Source: an uncultured Candidatus Saccharibacteria bacterium (GTDB taxonomy: Bacteria; Patescibacteriota; Saccharimonadia; Saccharimonadales; Saccharimonadaceae). From it: DNA of 57,689 nucleotides. This document shows, piece by piece, positions 1-9,103 of the stretch; position 1 is the first letter of the stretch, and every line of letters begins with the position of its first letter. The stretch covers positions 1 through 57,689 of the forward strand of contig CAMNFE010000002.1 in NCBI GenBank assembly GCA_946537195.1. Direction: 5' to 3'. A program made the translations under genes and the position numbers. The notes below the pieces were generated by a model. It was given only the letters and a program-made list of their open reading frames with translations. It had not been told where the DNA came from and searched no databases.

Positions 1-55
1 GAGCGACTGGTTCGCAATCAGTAGGTCAGGAGTTCGAATCTCCTACACTCCACCA
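1..55 (+). tRNA. tRNA-Ala (anticodon CGC), 3' part only, CCA encoded
   Basis: Anticodon stem-loop ACTGG-TTCGCAA-TCAGT, T arm AGGAG-TTCGAAT-CTCCT, 3' ACACTCC-A-CCA; 5' end lies outside the window. U70 is compatible with G3:U70 of tRNA-Ala. Confidence 0.8.
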
Positions 56-59
56 TTTA

Positions 60-85
60 TAAAGGCCATCTGGCCTTATTTTTAT
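60..85 (+). terminator. rho-independent terminator
   Basis: AAGGCC-atct-GGCCTT followed by ATTTTTA. Confidence 0.6.
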
Positions 86-147
86 ATCCATAAAGCTTCT
101 GCGAATACTTCTTTTGCTATAATAGTAATAGATAATAGGAGCATCTC

Positions 148-705
148 ATGTCGATAGAATTCAAAAGAAGAAAAACTGACACTGACGAGCATACCCACAT
201 TTCAGATGATTACGAAAAAAATACTTTTATCCCTCCATTCAACGCCGATCAAGCCAGAAGATTATCTGACGAAAAACGGGCTCTGATGGAAGCTCAAAGC
301 AGAGACGTAATTGAAGAAAGCAAACGCCGAACTATGGCAGATCTAGAGGCTATTACAGCCGCCTCCGAAGACGAAATGCGAGAACGGCAATTAAAAGCTG
401 AAAAAGACCAAATCGCTACCCAACAATCTCTCGGTAATAGAGGATTAGAAACACTCATAAAGCAAAGTCAAGCACCTTCATTCGTGGAGTTGATGACGCA
501 ACGCGGCATTCAAAGAGACAAAGAGCGCGAACAAGAACAGCAGCATAGAAACGAAGAAGAGAGTCACCGACAAGCAGAAGAAGCACACATGCGCCAAGAG
601 CGCGCCTCCGCACAACATCGCAATATGTACGACGATTTGACGCCATTCGAAAAATTGATGATGCAGCGCGCAAAAGAATCCGATAAATCCGAATTTGACT
701 CTTAA
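148..705 (+). CDS. hypothetical charged, E/R/Q-rich (coiled-coil-like) protein
   Basis: 185-aa ORF with SD (aggag) and upstream TATAAT. Confidence 0.7.
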   Translation: MSIEFKRRKTDTDEHTHISDDYEKNTFIPPFNADQARRLSDEKRALMEAQSRDVIEESKRRTMADLEAITAASEDEMRERQLKAEKDQIATQQSLGNRGLETLIKQSQAPSFVELMTQRGIQRDKEREQEQQHRNEEESHRQAEEAHMRQERASAQHRNMYDDLTPFEKLMMQRAKESDKSEFDS

Positions 706-709
706 ATCG

Positions 710-1411
710 CTATACTCCGTCAGCCTTCAAAAGCAACACATCTCTCCTATTTTTTATAGCCCCATCGCAAGTAGACAACATCACATATTTTTCTGCACCA
801 GTATTTTCTCTTTTTATTAGGGCATTATCAATTATCTTTTTAATAACGCTCATGCGATTGTGGCTATATTCTAGGTTATAAATTTCCCAATCATTCGCCT
901 TAACCTCGGCGTAAGCTATTATCGAATAATGTATCGTTTCTTGTGTTCTTTTTATTATTGCCTTCCTATGCTCATCGAAAAACTGACGATTAGCAAATTT
1001 TTGTATGTTCGAAAACATTTCGCCATTCCCCATCCTGTGCCCATAAATTACCGAGAAAGTGTCACTAAAATCATTATTGTTCCGATAATCCAAGAATAAG
1101 CTGCCTGCTGTAGCAAAATCTCCTTTATAATTCCGATTTAAAAACCAGCTATTGTCATTACTTTGTACCACAGGATAATTTATATTCGTATCCATAACTT
1201 CTAGTCATGCAATCGTATATTCACTATCTTCACTAATTTCCTCAAACAGCGCCTCGTTGTTATCATCGCCTACTAGCTCAATCAAACCTCTATCTATTAC
1301 TGAGCTATTTGATACTAATAGTAGATCCACAATCGCATACATACCAATAAATAAGATCGGAAATAATATCGAAAATAATAAAAGGTCTAAAAACCTATCA
1401 ATCCAGCGCAT
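710..1411 (-). pseudogene. class B-like sortase interrupted by one in-frame TGA (1205..1207)
   Basis: ORFs 1205..1411 (TM anchor) and 710..1195 (catalytic domain) are in the same frame, separated by TGA CTA GAA GTT ATG. Catalytic His (YGHRM), Cys (LSTC) and Arg (RRDVLL) are retained. Paralog of 18813..19535. Confidence 0.75.
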
Positions 1412-1695
1412 TAAAAACCTCGTACGCTTAGTTCGGCTATTACTTTTCCTCGAATCTCACCGCTATAGCCATCACCATATATAAACGTCTCTCCATCCAT
1501 CTTCAAGAGCACATCACCCGCTCCGTAATCTTTACAAACCCTACAAAACAAGAGTAAATCGCCGTCAACATTGCCGTAACCACGCATAACGCCAAACAAT
1601 ATTCCGAATAATACATATCCAGCTAAAGTGATGAAAATACCTTTCAAAAGAAGGCGCACCCACCCGCGCCATTTTTGTTCTTTTATTTTGAGCAT
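1411..1695 (-). CDS. short signal-peptidase-I-like (SipA-like) pilus accessory protein, no catalytic boxes
   Basis: TM segment plus DGDLLLFCRVCKDYGAGDVLLKMDGE and GEIRGKVI, resembling 19525..20058. Confidence 0.5.
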   Translation of the reverse strand: MLKIKEQKWRGWVRLLLKGIFITLAGYVLFGILFGVMRGYGNVDGDLLLFCRVCKDYGAGDVLLKMDGETFIYGDGYSGEIRGKVIAELSVRGF

Positions 1696-2765
1696 TTTGT
1701 TTTTCGTTGTTTTTTCTTATTTACATGAACTATTGCCAAAATCATTCCCGCTACACCTAAAGCCAATACGTACGGCATCACATTCGTTACTATACCAGTT
1801 AATACGTTTCCTTCCTTATGATTCAAGAAATCGACCTTATTGCTCGATGCGCCTACTTCGGCCGAAATAGTTTTAGTCTCCGAAGTATTACCCGCAGTTC
1901 CGTCAACATATTGCGTATAACCGTTCGCGTCTACTTCTTCGATACTGTACTTAACCCCAATTGGCATCTGGTTATTATTACCGTCATACCCAATATAAAC
2001 CGTCTGGCCGTGTTTTAGATAAATATAGTCGTCTTTACCTCCTACCGTGATTGTATTGTCTGTTGTAATAGAAGCGCCATTATAGTCGACTACACTATCC
2101 TGACCAAATACCGTAAAGCTATCGCCTTCTTTCGCCCCATTAATGACGACTTTATATTTAAAATAATCGTTTACGTTTGCTAAATTACCACTAACCGTAT
2201 TAGTTACTTCTATTCGATTCCTCTGCGCAGCCGATTCAAACACAGCATTAGTTTTATCTCCAGTATCGTGATTTCTAACTTGCTCTGCCATCGTTGCAAT
2301 ATATTCATTAGTTGGCCTTCCGTCGCTATCGAGTTTATTTCTCACGCTTACATAAAAGTAATACTCTTTTTCACCGTCTATTGGATAATTAATCGGATCT
2401 TCGGAATCAATTTCGCGTACAATGAACTTATAGTCACCCAATGCCGAAAACACTGCGTCCGTCAAATGCACTCCTCCGGTAGATGATACGTCGCCATTAG
2501 TGTCAGGAGCCCCAGAAACGGCTATCCAAAAATTGTTCGATAATCCATTAATAACCGCCGGATTACTACTATCTTGGGTTAAAGAATATTGGAACATATT
2601 ATCGACTTCATTTGCGGCACCATGCACAATACGCTCCACCTTCATTCAGCTAGTCGTATCTGGATTGCTTCCCAATGTTGTTTCGATTGCATTAGCCCGA
2701 AAAGGCGCCATTAATGCGGCCATCATAAAGCTACACAATGCACCATACTTAATAATCTTTTTCAT
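1683..2765 (-). pseudogene. Gram-positive (Spy0128/FctA-like) pilin interrupted by one in-frame TGA (2646..2648)
   Basis: SD cggaggtaaaATG, signal peptide MKKIIKYGALCSFMMAALMAPFRANA, TGA, then 320 open codons ending with sorting signal NVLTGIVTNVMPYVLALG...KKKQRK. Confidence 0.7.
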
Positions 2766-2856
2766 TTTACCTCCGTTATTTTTGTATTTTTTCATCAAAA
2801 AATCATGGTCCAGATTTCATATTTACCTCCAGTTAATTAATACCTTAAATTTAGAA

Positions 2857-2886
2857 CAAAAAAGCACCCTGCTAAAGCATGAGTGC
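2857..2886 (-). terminator. terminator downstream of the GT2 gene
   Basis: GCAC..GTGC hairpin followed by TTTTTT on the minus strand. Confidence 0.5.
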
Positions 2887-2888
2887 GT

Positions 2889-4511
2889 TTATTTCTTGAC
2901 TGCTTTTTCTGTCACGTCAAACTTTTCCATATATAATGCCAGCAACAATCTCGTCTGCGAATAAAATGCACAAGCTGACGAATAGATAATTGCTATCAAC
3001 GGCGCAATTATCCACTGCACTGCCATCCATATCTTTTTACTCTTCCGATAGCGCTTCGGCCTTGGCGGCAACATTTTCAACGAAAGAATTAACGAAATAA
3101 ATAAGCCAATCGCAGCAATTGTCTGAATAATACTTACCACTTGCGGCAAACTATGCGACAGTAAATCTCTTGAATAATAATGGAAGATCAGCGGTATCCA
3201 ACCACCGAATGCAATGATCGGCGCCATCGCGGCCAAGGTTACGTGGCCATCAAGCAAGCGAATAAACTTCGGAATAATCACGCTCCATTTTACCGTCCTC
3301 TTCTTCGAGAACATATAGCTACCGACATACGCAACATCACTCGCGCCGTAATCCCATCGTCTCAACTGTACCCACTGCGCCTTCAGTGTTCTCCATAAAG
3401 TACTCGACAGTACCGCATCCTGGTAGATTGGTGCTCGAATCGGTAATACTTCATAGTCTCCATCAAAATAGAACAGACTGCGCCAATATTGATGGCCATC
3501 CTCTACAATCGTGCGTACACTCCAGAAATCCATTTCCACTAATGCATCAAGCGACTGAGAGTGAGAAGCAAAATTACGCAACATATGCGGACGCATCGTA
3601 CAAATTAAATTCCAAAACGAGTTCGTTGATGCTACCACGCGCGTTACTGCCGGAGCATCCCAAATATTATTCGTAAACAAAGAAATTGGCTGGTAGCTTA
3701 GACGCTTTCTGTCTTCATGCACAATATATTCATAAGCCACAACATCGAAATAGCACTTATCTGGCTTATTATCGCAGTCCAGCGTCGTTACAATTACATC
3801 GCTAAATTTAATACCCTTTTCTTTTACGTAATCTTTCAAAATACGTCCAGCATTCGTAATATTACCGCCCTTACCGATAACTTCATTTTTTATTCCATCT
3901 GGATGTTTTGCTAAAATAAAGTGCCCAAACTTGTTTTTGTAGTTTTTCTCTAGGGTTTTCGCGACATTTTCCGCTTCCGGACCACCTCTCTCTTCGTAGG
4001 CAATCATCACTATCATTTGATCCTTTGGGTAAGTCGTCTTGAGCAAACATTCCATTGTTGGCACCAAAACATCCAAAGTTTCATTGTACATTGTGACTAT
4101 TACGGCATGATAGATATCTTTAGGCTTAGGAAAATAACCGTCCTCCGCTGCTGCCACCATGCATAAATTGCGCAGATGCTGGTCATATTCATAGGCATCG
4201 CTTTTTGTGCCCGCTAATCTATCGTAACTATCCTGCGCATTGCCAAGCTCCTCTACGCGTTTTCGCCAATTCACGCGTTGGCATCTTTTCGTCATATTGA
4301 AACCCTGAACCGTTCTAAAAGCAATTCCAACGGCCTTTACGAGATTAATAATAACAATCAATAAAATATAGCACGCTCCTAACGCCGAATTAATGGCCGA
4401 AAGGACAAACATCAAAATCAACATGCTATAGCTTAGCAGCGCAGGCAAAACTTCGAAGAAACGATACAGTGGCTTACGTTTGCCCACCGGTATCTCAACA
4501 ACTTTCGACAT
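2889..4511 (-). CDS. membrane family 2 glycosyltransferase
   Basis: N- and C-terminal TM helices, DCDNKPD and QLRRW (QxxRW) motifs. Confidence 0.8.
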   Translation of the reverse strand: MSKVVEIPVGKRKPLYRFFEVLPALLSYSMLILMFVLSAINSALGACYILLIVIINLVKAVGIAFRTVQGFNMTKRCQRVNWRKRVEELGNAQDSYDRLAGTKSDAYEYDQHLRNLCMVAAAEDGYFPKPKDIYHAVIVTMYNETLDVLVPTMECLLKTTYPKDQMIVMIAYEERGGPEAENVAKTLEKNYKNKFGHFILAKHPDGIKNEVIGKGGNITNAGRILKDYVKEKGIKFSDVIVTTLDCDNKPDKCYFDVVAYEYIVHEDRKRLSYQPISLFTNNIWDAPAVTRVVASTNSFWNLICTMRPHMLRNFASHSQSLDALVEMDFWSVRTIVEDGHQYWRSLFYFDGDYEVLPIRAPIYQDAVLSSTLWRTLKAQWVQLRRWDYGASDVAYVGSYMFSKKRTVKWSVIIPKFIRLLDGHVTLAAMAPIIAFGGWIPLIFHYYSRDLLSHSLPQVVSIIQTIAAIGLFISLILSLKMLPPRPKRYRKSKKIWMAVQWIIAPLIAIIYSSACAFYSQTRLLLALYMEKFDVTEKAVKK

Positions 4512-4877
4512 CTATCCTTCTCCGAGAATGCTCATCAAGAAGCGCAATGCGATAATTGTAATCACCATGCTTACCCCCAAAAACAATCTAGCAATGTCTT
4601 TTCCACGTTTAGTAAATAATCTTGCACATAGTAGCGTGTGGCCCACACCTAACGCTACCGCGATAATCGAAAAAGAAATCAAATACCACCAATCGCTCTG
4701 TTCGTAACCGTTACTAATATCCGAGTAGCGAGCCCAAATTTTTGGACGTGAAGAATTCAAATTTACAATCGGCGTCAAAAACAACCACAAATTAAGCAGA
4801 AAATTAACTGCCATCCACCATAACAAGCCGCGGTCTTTTTTCCAGATCGCCTTATAATCTTCGGCTAACTCTTTCAT
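4512..4877 (-). CDS. small multi-TM membrane protein
   Basis: 121 aa, several hydrophobic helices, abuts the GT2 gene. Confidence 0.65.
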   Translation of the reverse strand: MKELAEDYKAIWKKDRGLLWWMAVNFLLNLWLFLTPIVNLNSSRPKIWARYSDISNGYEQSDWWYLISFSIIAVALGVGHTLLCARLFTKRGKDIARLFLGVSMVITIIALRFLMSILGEG

Positions 4878-4927
4878 AGCTTTGTTCTATTCTACCATAA
4901 ACGGCAAAAACTCGCACGATTCAAGCG

Positions 4928-6148
4928 TTAATATCTTTTGATAACACTGAAAGCAACTAATCCACCAATTGCAGCAATAACGCCGCCAGAAATACATCCC
5001 CACATTACAGCGTCTTTATCGATTTCGTCGGCTTCTTGTTCTGGATTATCTGCAAGTTTAGTGTCAGAAAGAATGTTTTCCCCTTTTGCCTCATCTTCAT
5101 CGACGTCACCATTTTCAAGAATACGTACAGCTTTGCTCACAGTGACAACATTGTCGGATGTATTATTAGCGCCATTGCCAATATTTGTTGCGCCCCAACC
5201 AGCAGTCGCATTCTTAATCTTTCCGTCTGAAATCTTAATATTAAGTTTTGCAGCGGAACTGTAACCGCTCTTATCCGATCCAGTGCCAATTGCTGCACCG
5301 CCCAGCTTTTCTTCCTCACTACTTTCGTAGCCGTGAATATTTTCAAAGCTGCCGCCAGTTATAGTAATGTCAACACTTGCGCTACCTCTACCGCCGCCGA
5401 TACCAGCTGCGAAAGCACCGCCCTGCACTTCATTAAGTTTTCCGCCAGAAACCTCAATATTTGCACTAATATTATTACCACCACCAATACCGGCGCTGCC
5501 ATTACCGCCTGTTGCCGATATGTCACCACCTTTAATCACGATTTTTCCTGGCTGCTGTTTGAAAATATCAAGGTTCTCTTCGCCCATACCGCCGCCAATA
5601 CCAGCACCACCATTTTGCGCCTTTGCAATAATTGTGCCACCTTCAATCATAATTTCGCCATTCATTGCGTTAGCATTTTTCGTGCCATTACCGCCAATAC
5701 CGGCACCACCCTCAGCGCCACCCGTAACATTAAGAGTGCCATCACCAGAAAGCTTTAAGATGGCCATATTAGAATCACTCTTATAGCCAACGCTAATTCC
5801 AGCTCCCGTACCGTATCCAGCAACTGTATTATCGCCCTCTAATACAATCTCCGCTTTTACGCCGCTATCAATAATAATAGCCGAACCAGTCTTCGACTTT
5901 ATACTTACGTCCTTTAATACAATTTTAGAATCACCGTTAATAATGATTGGCGCAGACGATTCTCCTGAAAAGATTACTTCACCACCACTTACAACTATCG
6001 TATCGTCTACCGAAAGAAAGCTTCCACCACTTTCGCCACTTGTAATCTCATATCCTTTAACCGAATCAGCATTTACATTAGTAGCAAATGCAGTCGCAGC
6101 AAAAACGGTAAATAGTACACCGTAAAAAGCCCTAGAACTTCTTAACAT
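4928..6148 (-). CDS. secreted, membrane-anchored repeat protein (likely beta-helix/beta-solenoid)
   Basis: Signal peptide, repeated GGAGIGG units, C-terminal TM AVMWGCISGGVIAAIGGLVAFSVIKRY; ATG at 6148 preferred. Confidence 0.7.
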   Translation of the reverse strand: MLRSSRAFYGVLFTVFAATAFATNVNADSVKGYEITSGESGGSFLSVDDTIVVSGGEVIFSGESSAPIIINGDSKIVLKDVSIKSKTGSAIIIDSGVKAEIVLEGDNTVAGYGTGAGISVGYKSDSNMAILKLSGDGTLNVTGGAEGGAGIGGNGTKNANAMNGEIMIEGGTIIAKAQNGGAGIGGGMGEENLDIFKQQPGKIVIKGGDISATGGNGSAGIGGGNNISANIEVSGGKLNEVQGGAFAAGIGGGRGSASVDITITGGSFENIHGYESSEEEKLGGAAIGTGSDKSGYSSAAKLNIKISDGKIKNATAGWGATNIGNGANNTSDNVVTVSKAVRILENGDVDEDEAKGENILSDTKLADNPEQEADEIDKDAVMWGCISGGVIAAIGGLVAFSVIKRY

Positions 6149-6251
6149 ATACTCACACACTCCTTTTCCTAATAGCTATTTAAGCACAAGCCAATATAAA
6201 AAACAAGCAAACATTCCTATTTACATTTAAGTCCAAAAGCTATAAAATAAA

Positions 6252-6274
6252 TTGAAAATCATTCCCAAATTCAA
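6252..6274 (+). promoter_or_regulatory. candidate Fur/Zur operator
   Basis: TTGAAaatcattcccaaaTTCAA dyad between a TATAAA box and the regulator start. Confidence 0.35.
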
Positions 6275-6279
6275 GAGAT

Positions 6280-6684
6280 ATGACAAAGCAAAATAAGTAT
6301 CATACAATTAATCGAGACTACTTTCTCCAAACAGCTCAATCTTTTCGCAAGCCTTTTACCGCTAAAGATATAGCCGCAAAACTAGAAGACAACGAAAACC
6401 CAATGGGAACAAGCACTATTTATCGCTTTCTCGAAGAATTCTGTGCCGACGGTACGCTTCGAAAGACCATCGGTAGCGATAATACGGCTGAATATTTCTA
6501 CCTTAAACCGTGCGAAAACGATAATCACTGTTATTTAGAATGCGAAAAGTGTCATCATATTTACCACGTCGACTGCAAGCATCTACGTGGTTTCTCTAAA
6601 CATATCGCCAAAAAACACTTTTTTGAGCTATCCAGCAATAACCTTACTCTAACCGGTATCTGTGAGCATTGTCGGGAATCTTAA
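6280..6684 (+). CDS. Fur family metal regulator (probably Zur)
   Basis: Winged-helix STIYRFLEEF, CEKCHH and CEHC zinc motifs, adjacent znu operon. Confidence 0.85.
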   Translation: MTKQNKYHTINRDYFLQTAQSFRKPFTAKDIAAKLEDNENPMGTSTIYRFLEEFCADGTLRKTIGSDNTAEYFYLKPCENDNHCYLECEKCHHIYHVDCKHLRGFSKHIAKKHFFELSSNNLTLTGICEHCRES

Positions 6685-6686
6685 TC

Positions 6687-7664
6687 ATGAAAACCATTCT
6701 TAGAATAATCTTTATTTTAGCGCTTCTCGGAATCTTCTCGACCATCTTTTTCTTCCCTATCAGCGAACAGCAACCCGAGCAAAAGGAAATCAAAATTGTA
6801 ACTACCATTTTTCCTGCGTATGATTTCACTAGAACTCTCAGCCAAGACACCAATGTAAACGTCTCCATGCTTTTGAAACCCGGGTCTGATCTACATAGCT
6901 ATGAGCCTAGCCCTCAAGATATTATTAAAATCAAAGAGGCTGATATCTTCATTTATAACGGTGGCGAATCCGAATCGTGGATCGACGACATTCTAAAAGA
7001 AATTGATCAAGACAATGTTGTAACTTTGCGCATGATGGACGCCGTAGAGCTAAGGCCCGAATCTTCAAATAATATCATTGACGCCGAAAAAGAAGAGAAA
7101 GAATCGGAATCCATCGAGTATGACGAGCATATTTGGACGAGCCCCAAAAATACCATTAAAATCTCCGAAAAAATAGCTCAGGCTCTTATTAATCGTAGCC
7201 CTGACGATACTTCCGTCATCCAGCGTAATCTCGATAAGTTCAAAGAAGAACTCAATGCTCTTCATAAAGATTTTAAAAAATTAGCAAAAGAAAAAACTGG
7301 CACTCTGATTGTAGCAGATCGTTTTCCTTTCTCTTACTTCGTAGCTGATTACGACCTCGACTATCTAGCCGCCTTCCCTGGCTGCGCCGAACAAGCGGAA
7401 GCGTCCGCAAAAACAATCGCAGAGCTTGATAAGGCAATCAAGCAAAACCCCGAAAAAGTCATATTCACCCTTGAGTTGTCTAATGCGAAAATAGCTCAAA
7501 CTCTCGCTAAGAATAATAAAGCTAAAATTCTAACCTGGCATTCCGCGCACAACATATCACAAAAAGATTTTGACGATAACATTACTTATCTCGAAATAAT
7601 GAAAAACAATCTAAATAACCTAAGTGAGGCGCTACATGACCGTCCTGAAAGTAACGAATCTTAG
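6687..7664 (+). CDS. znuA: zinc/manganese ABC transporter substrate-binding protein
   Basis: LKPGSDLHSYEPSPQDI, EAEASAKTIAEL; N-terminal TM. Confidence 0.85.
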   Translation: MKTILRIIFILALLGIFSTIFFFPISEQQPEQKEIKIVTTIFPAYDFTRTLSQDTNVNVSMLLKPGSDLHSYEPSPQDIIKIKEADIFIYNGGESESWIDDILKEIDQDNVVTLRMMDAVELRPESSNNIIDAEKEEKESESIEYDEHIWTSPKNTIKISEKIAQALINRSPDDTSVIQRNLDKFKEELNALHKDFKKLAKEKTGTLIVADRFPFSYFVADYDLDYLAAFPGCAEQAEASAKTIAELDKAIKQNPEKVIFTLELSNAKIAQTLAKNNKAKILTWHSAHNISQKDFDDNITYLEIMKNNLNNLSEALHDRPESNES

Positions 7665-8301
7665 CCTCAAACATGGCCAGCACTATGTCTTCCAAAATAT
7701 CAATTTCGAGCTCAACCAAAACGATTTCCTATGTATTGTAGGCCCAAACGGATCAGGCAAAACTACTCTCTTGAAGTGCCTTCTTGGAGAAATTAAGCCC
7801 AACACCGGAAAGGTCATCTTCGACAATCATCAAAGCCAGCATATTGGCTATTTACCTCAAAGTCAGGTCAACAATCCGATTTTCCCTGCCTCAGTTTATG
7901 AAATTGTTGCTTCCGGCACCCTAAATCAAATTGGACTCTTTGCGCCATACCCAAAACAAAAAATCGCTAGTATCCTAAAGACCTTGCATATTGATGACTT
8001 TGCAAAAAGACAATACAATACCCTCTCCGGTGGTCAACGCCAACGCGTACTATTAGCTAGAGCTTTAGCGGCGAGCGAAGGCCTACTTATTCTCGATGAG
8101 CCATCAAATAATCTCGATTATTCTTCACGCCAAGACTTCTATGCCACTCTTAAAAAACTCAACAAGACCACTACTATCATCATGGTTACACACGACCTCG
8201 ACCACAAGAATCTCCTCGGAAACAAAATTCTTTCCCTAGATCCAAAGCACGCCTTCTTTGGCGACACTAATGAATATGTCAGGAGAATCCATGCTCACTA
8301 G
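7636..8301 (+). CDS. znuC: zinc ABC transporter ATP-binding protein
   Basis: Walker A GPNGSGKTT, signature LSGGQRQR, Walker B LLILDEP; ATG at 7636. Confidence 0.88.
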   Translation: MTVLKVTNLSLKHGQHYVFQNINFELNQNDFLCIVGPNGSGKTTLLKCLLGEIKPNTGKVIFDNHQSQHIGYLPQSQVNNPIFPASVYEIVASGTLNQIGLFAPYPKQKIASILKTLHIDDFAKRQYNTLSGGQRQRVLLARALAASEGLLILDEPSNNLDYSSRQDFYATLKKLNKTTTIIMVTHDLDHKNLLGNKILSLDPKHAFFGDTNEYVRRIHAH

Positions 8302-9103
8302 TCTTTTCGAAATGCTCAGCTATACATTCCTACTTCGCGCATTTATAGCAGGCATAGTCATTGCTCTCTGCGCCGCCTTAATTGGATCAAGCATAGTCTT
8401 ACGCAGACAATCTATGATTGGCGACGGCTTGTCCCATGTTGCCTTTGGATCCGCCGCCATCGCAGTCGTACTTGGTTTTTCTCCTTTAGAATTTTCTATT
8501 CCAATCGTAGTATTGGCATCGATATTTATTCTTCGACTCAATCAAAATGTCAAAATCAATGGCGATGCCGCCATAGCTGTTCTATCCGCTTCTGCTCTCG
8601 CTCTCGGAACATTTTTAATATCCATCAATCAAGGTACTAATATTGATCTGAACGCATATCTCTTCGGCAGTATTTTAGCCATTGATTCTCATGACCTCAT
8701 TCTTTGTCTTATTCTCGGAACGGCTATCCTCTTCACTTTCCTTCTTTTCCGTCGTCAAATTTTTGCTATTACTTTTGACGAAAATTTTGCCAAAGCCATT
8801 GGCATTAAAACCAATCTCTATAACACCATTCTTGCCATTTTATGTTCATTGGTAGTTGTTATTGGCATGCGCATGCTGGGTGCTCTTTTAATCTCAAGCC
8901 TTATTATCTTTCCATGCTTATCAGCGCTATATCTTAGCAAAAGTTTTCGAGCTAATTTAATTATTTCATCATTAATATCAATCATTGCATTTATTATTGG
9001 TTTCACCTTATCTTATGCGTTTAGTACTCCAACTGGCGCCACAATTGTACTCGTCAATCTTTTAATCCTAATACTCTGTTGGATATATAATAAAATAAGA
9101 TGA
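8291..9103 (+). CDS. znuB: zinc ABC transporter permease
   Basis: ABC-3 permease-like multi-TM protein; start with SD AGGAG; ends with TGA overlapping the next ATG. Confidence 0.85.
   Translation: MLTSLFEMLSYTFLLRAFIAGIVIALCAALIGSSIVLRRQSMIGDGLSHVAFGSAAIAVVLGFSPLEFSIPIVVLASIFILRLNQNVKINGDAAIAVLSASALALGTFLISINQGTNIDLNAYLFGSILAIDSHDLILCLILGTAILFTFLLFRRQIFAITFDENFAKAIGIKTNLYNTILAILCSLVVVIGMRMLGALLISSLIIFPCLSALYLSKSFRANLIISSLISIIAFIIGFTLSYAFSTPTGATIVLVNLLILILCWIYNKIR

Noticed and set aside
5333-5786. ORFs of 139-141 aa on the plus strand
   Set aside because: Antisense to the well-supported 4928..6148 Gly-rich repeat gene; composition is a shadow of GGAGIGG codons.
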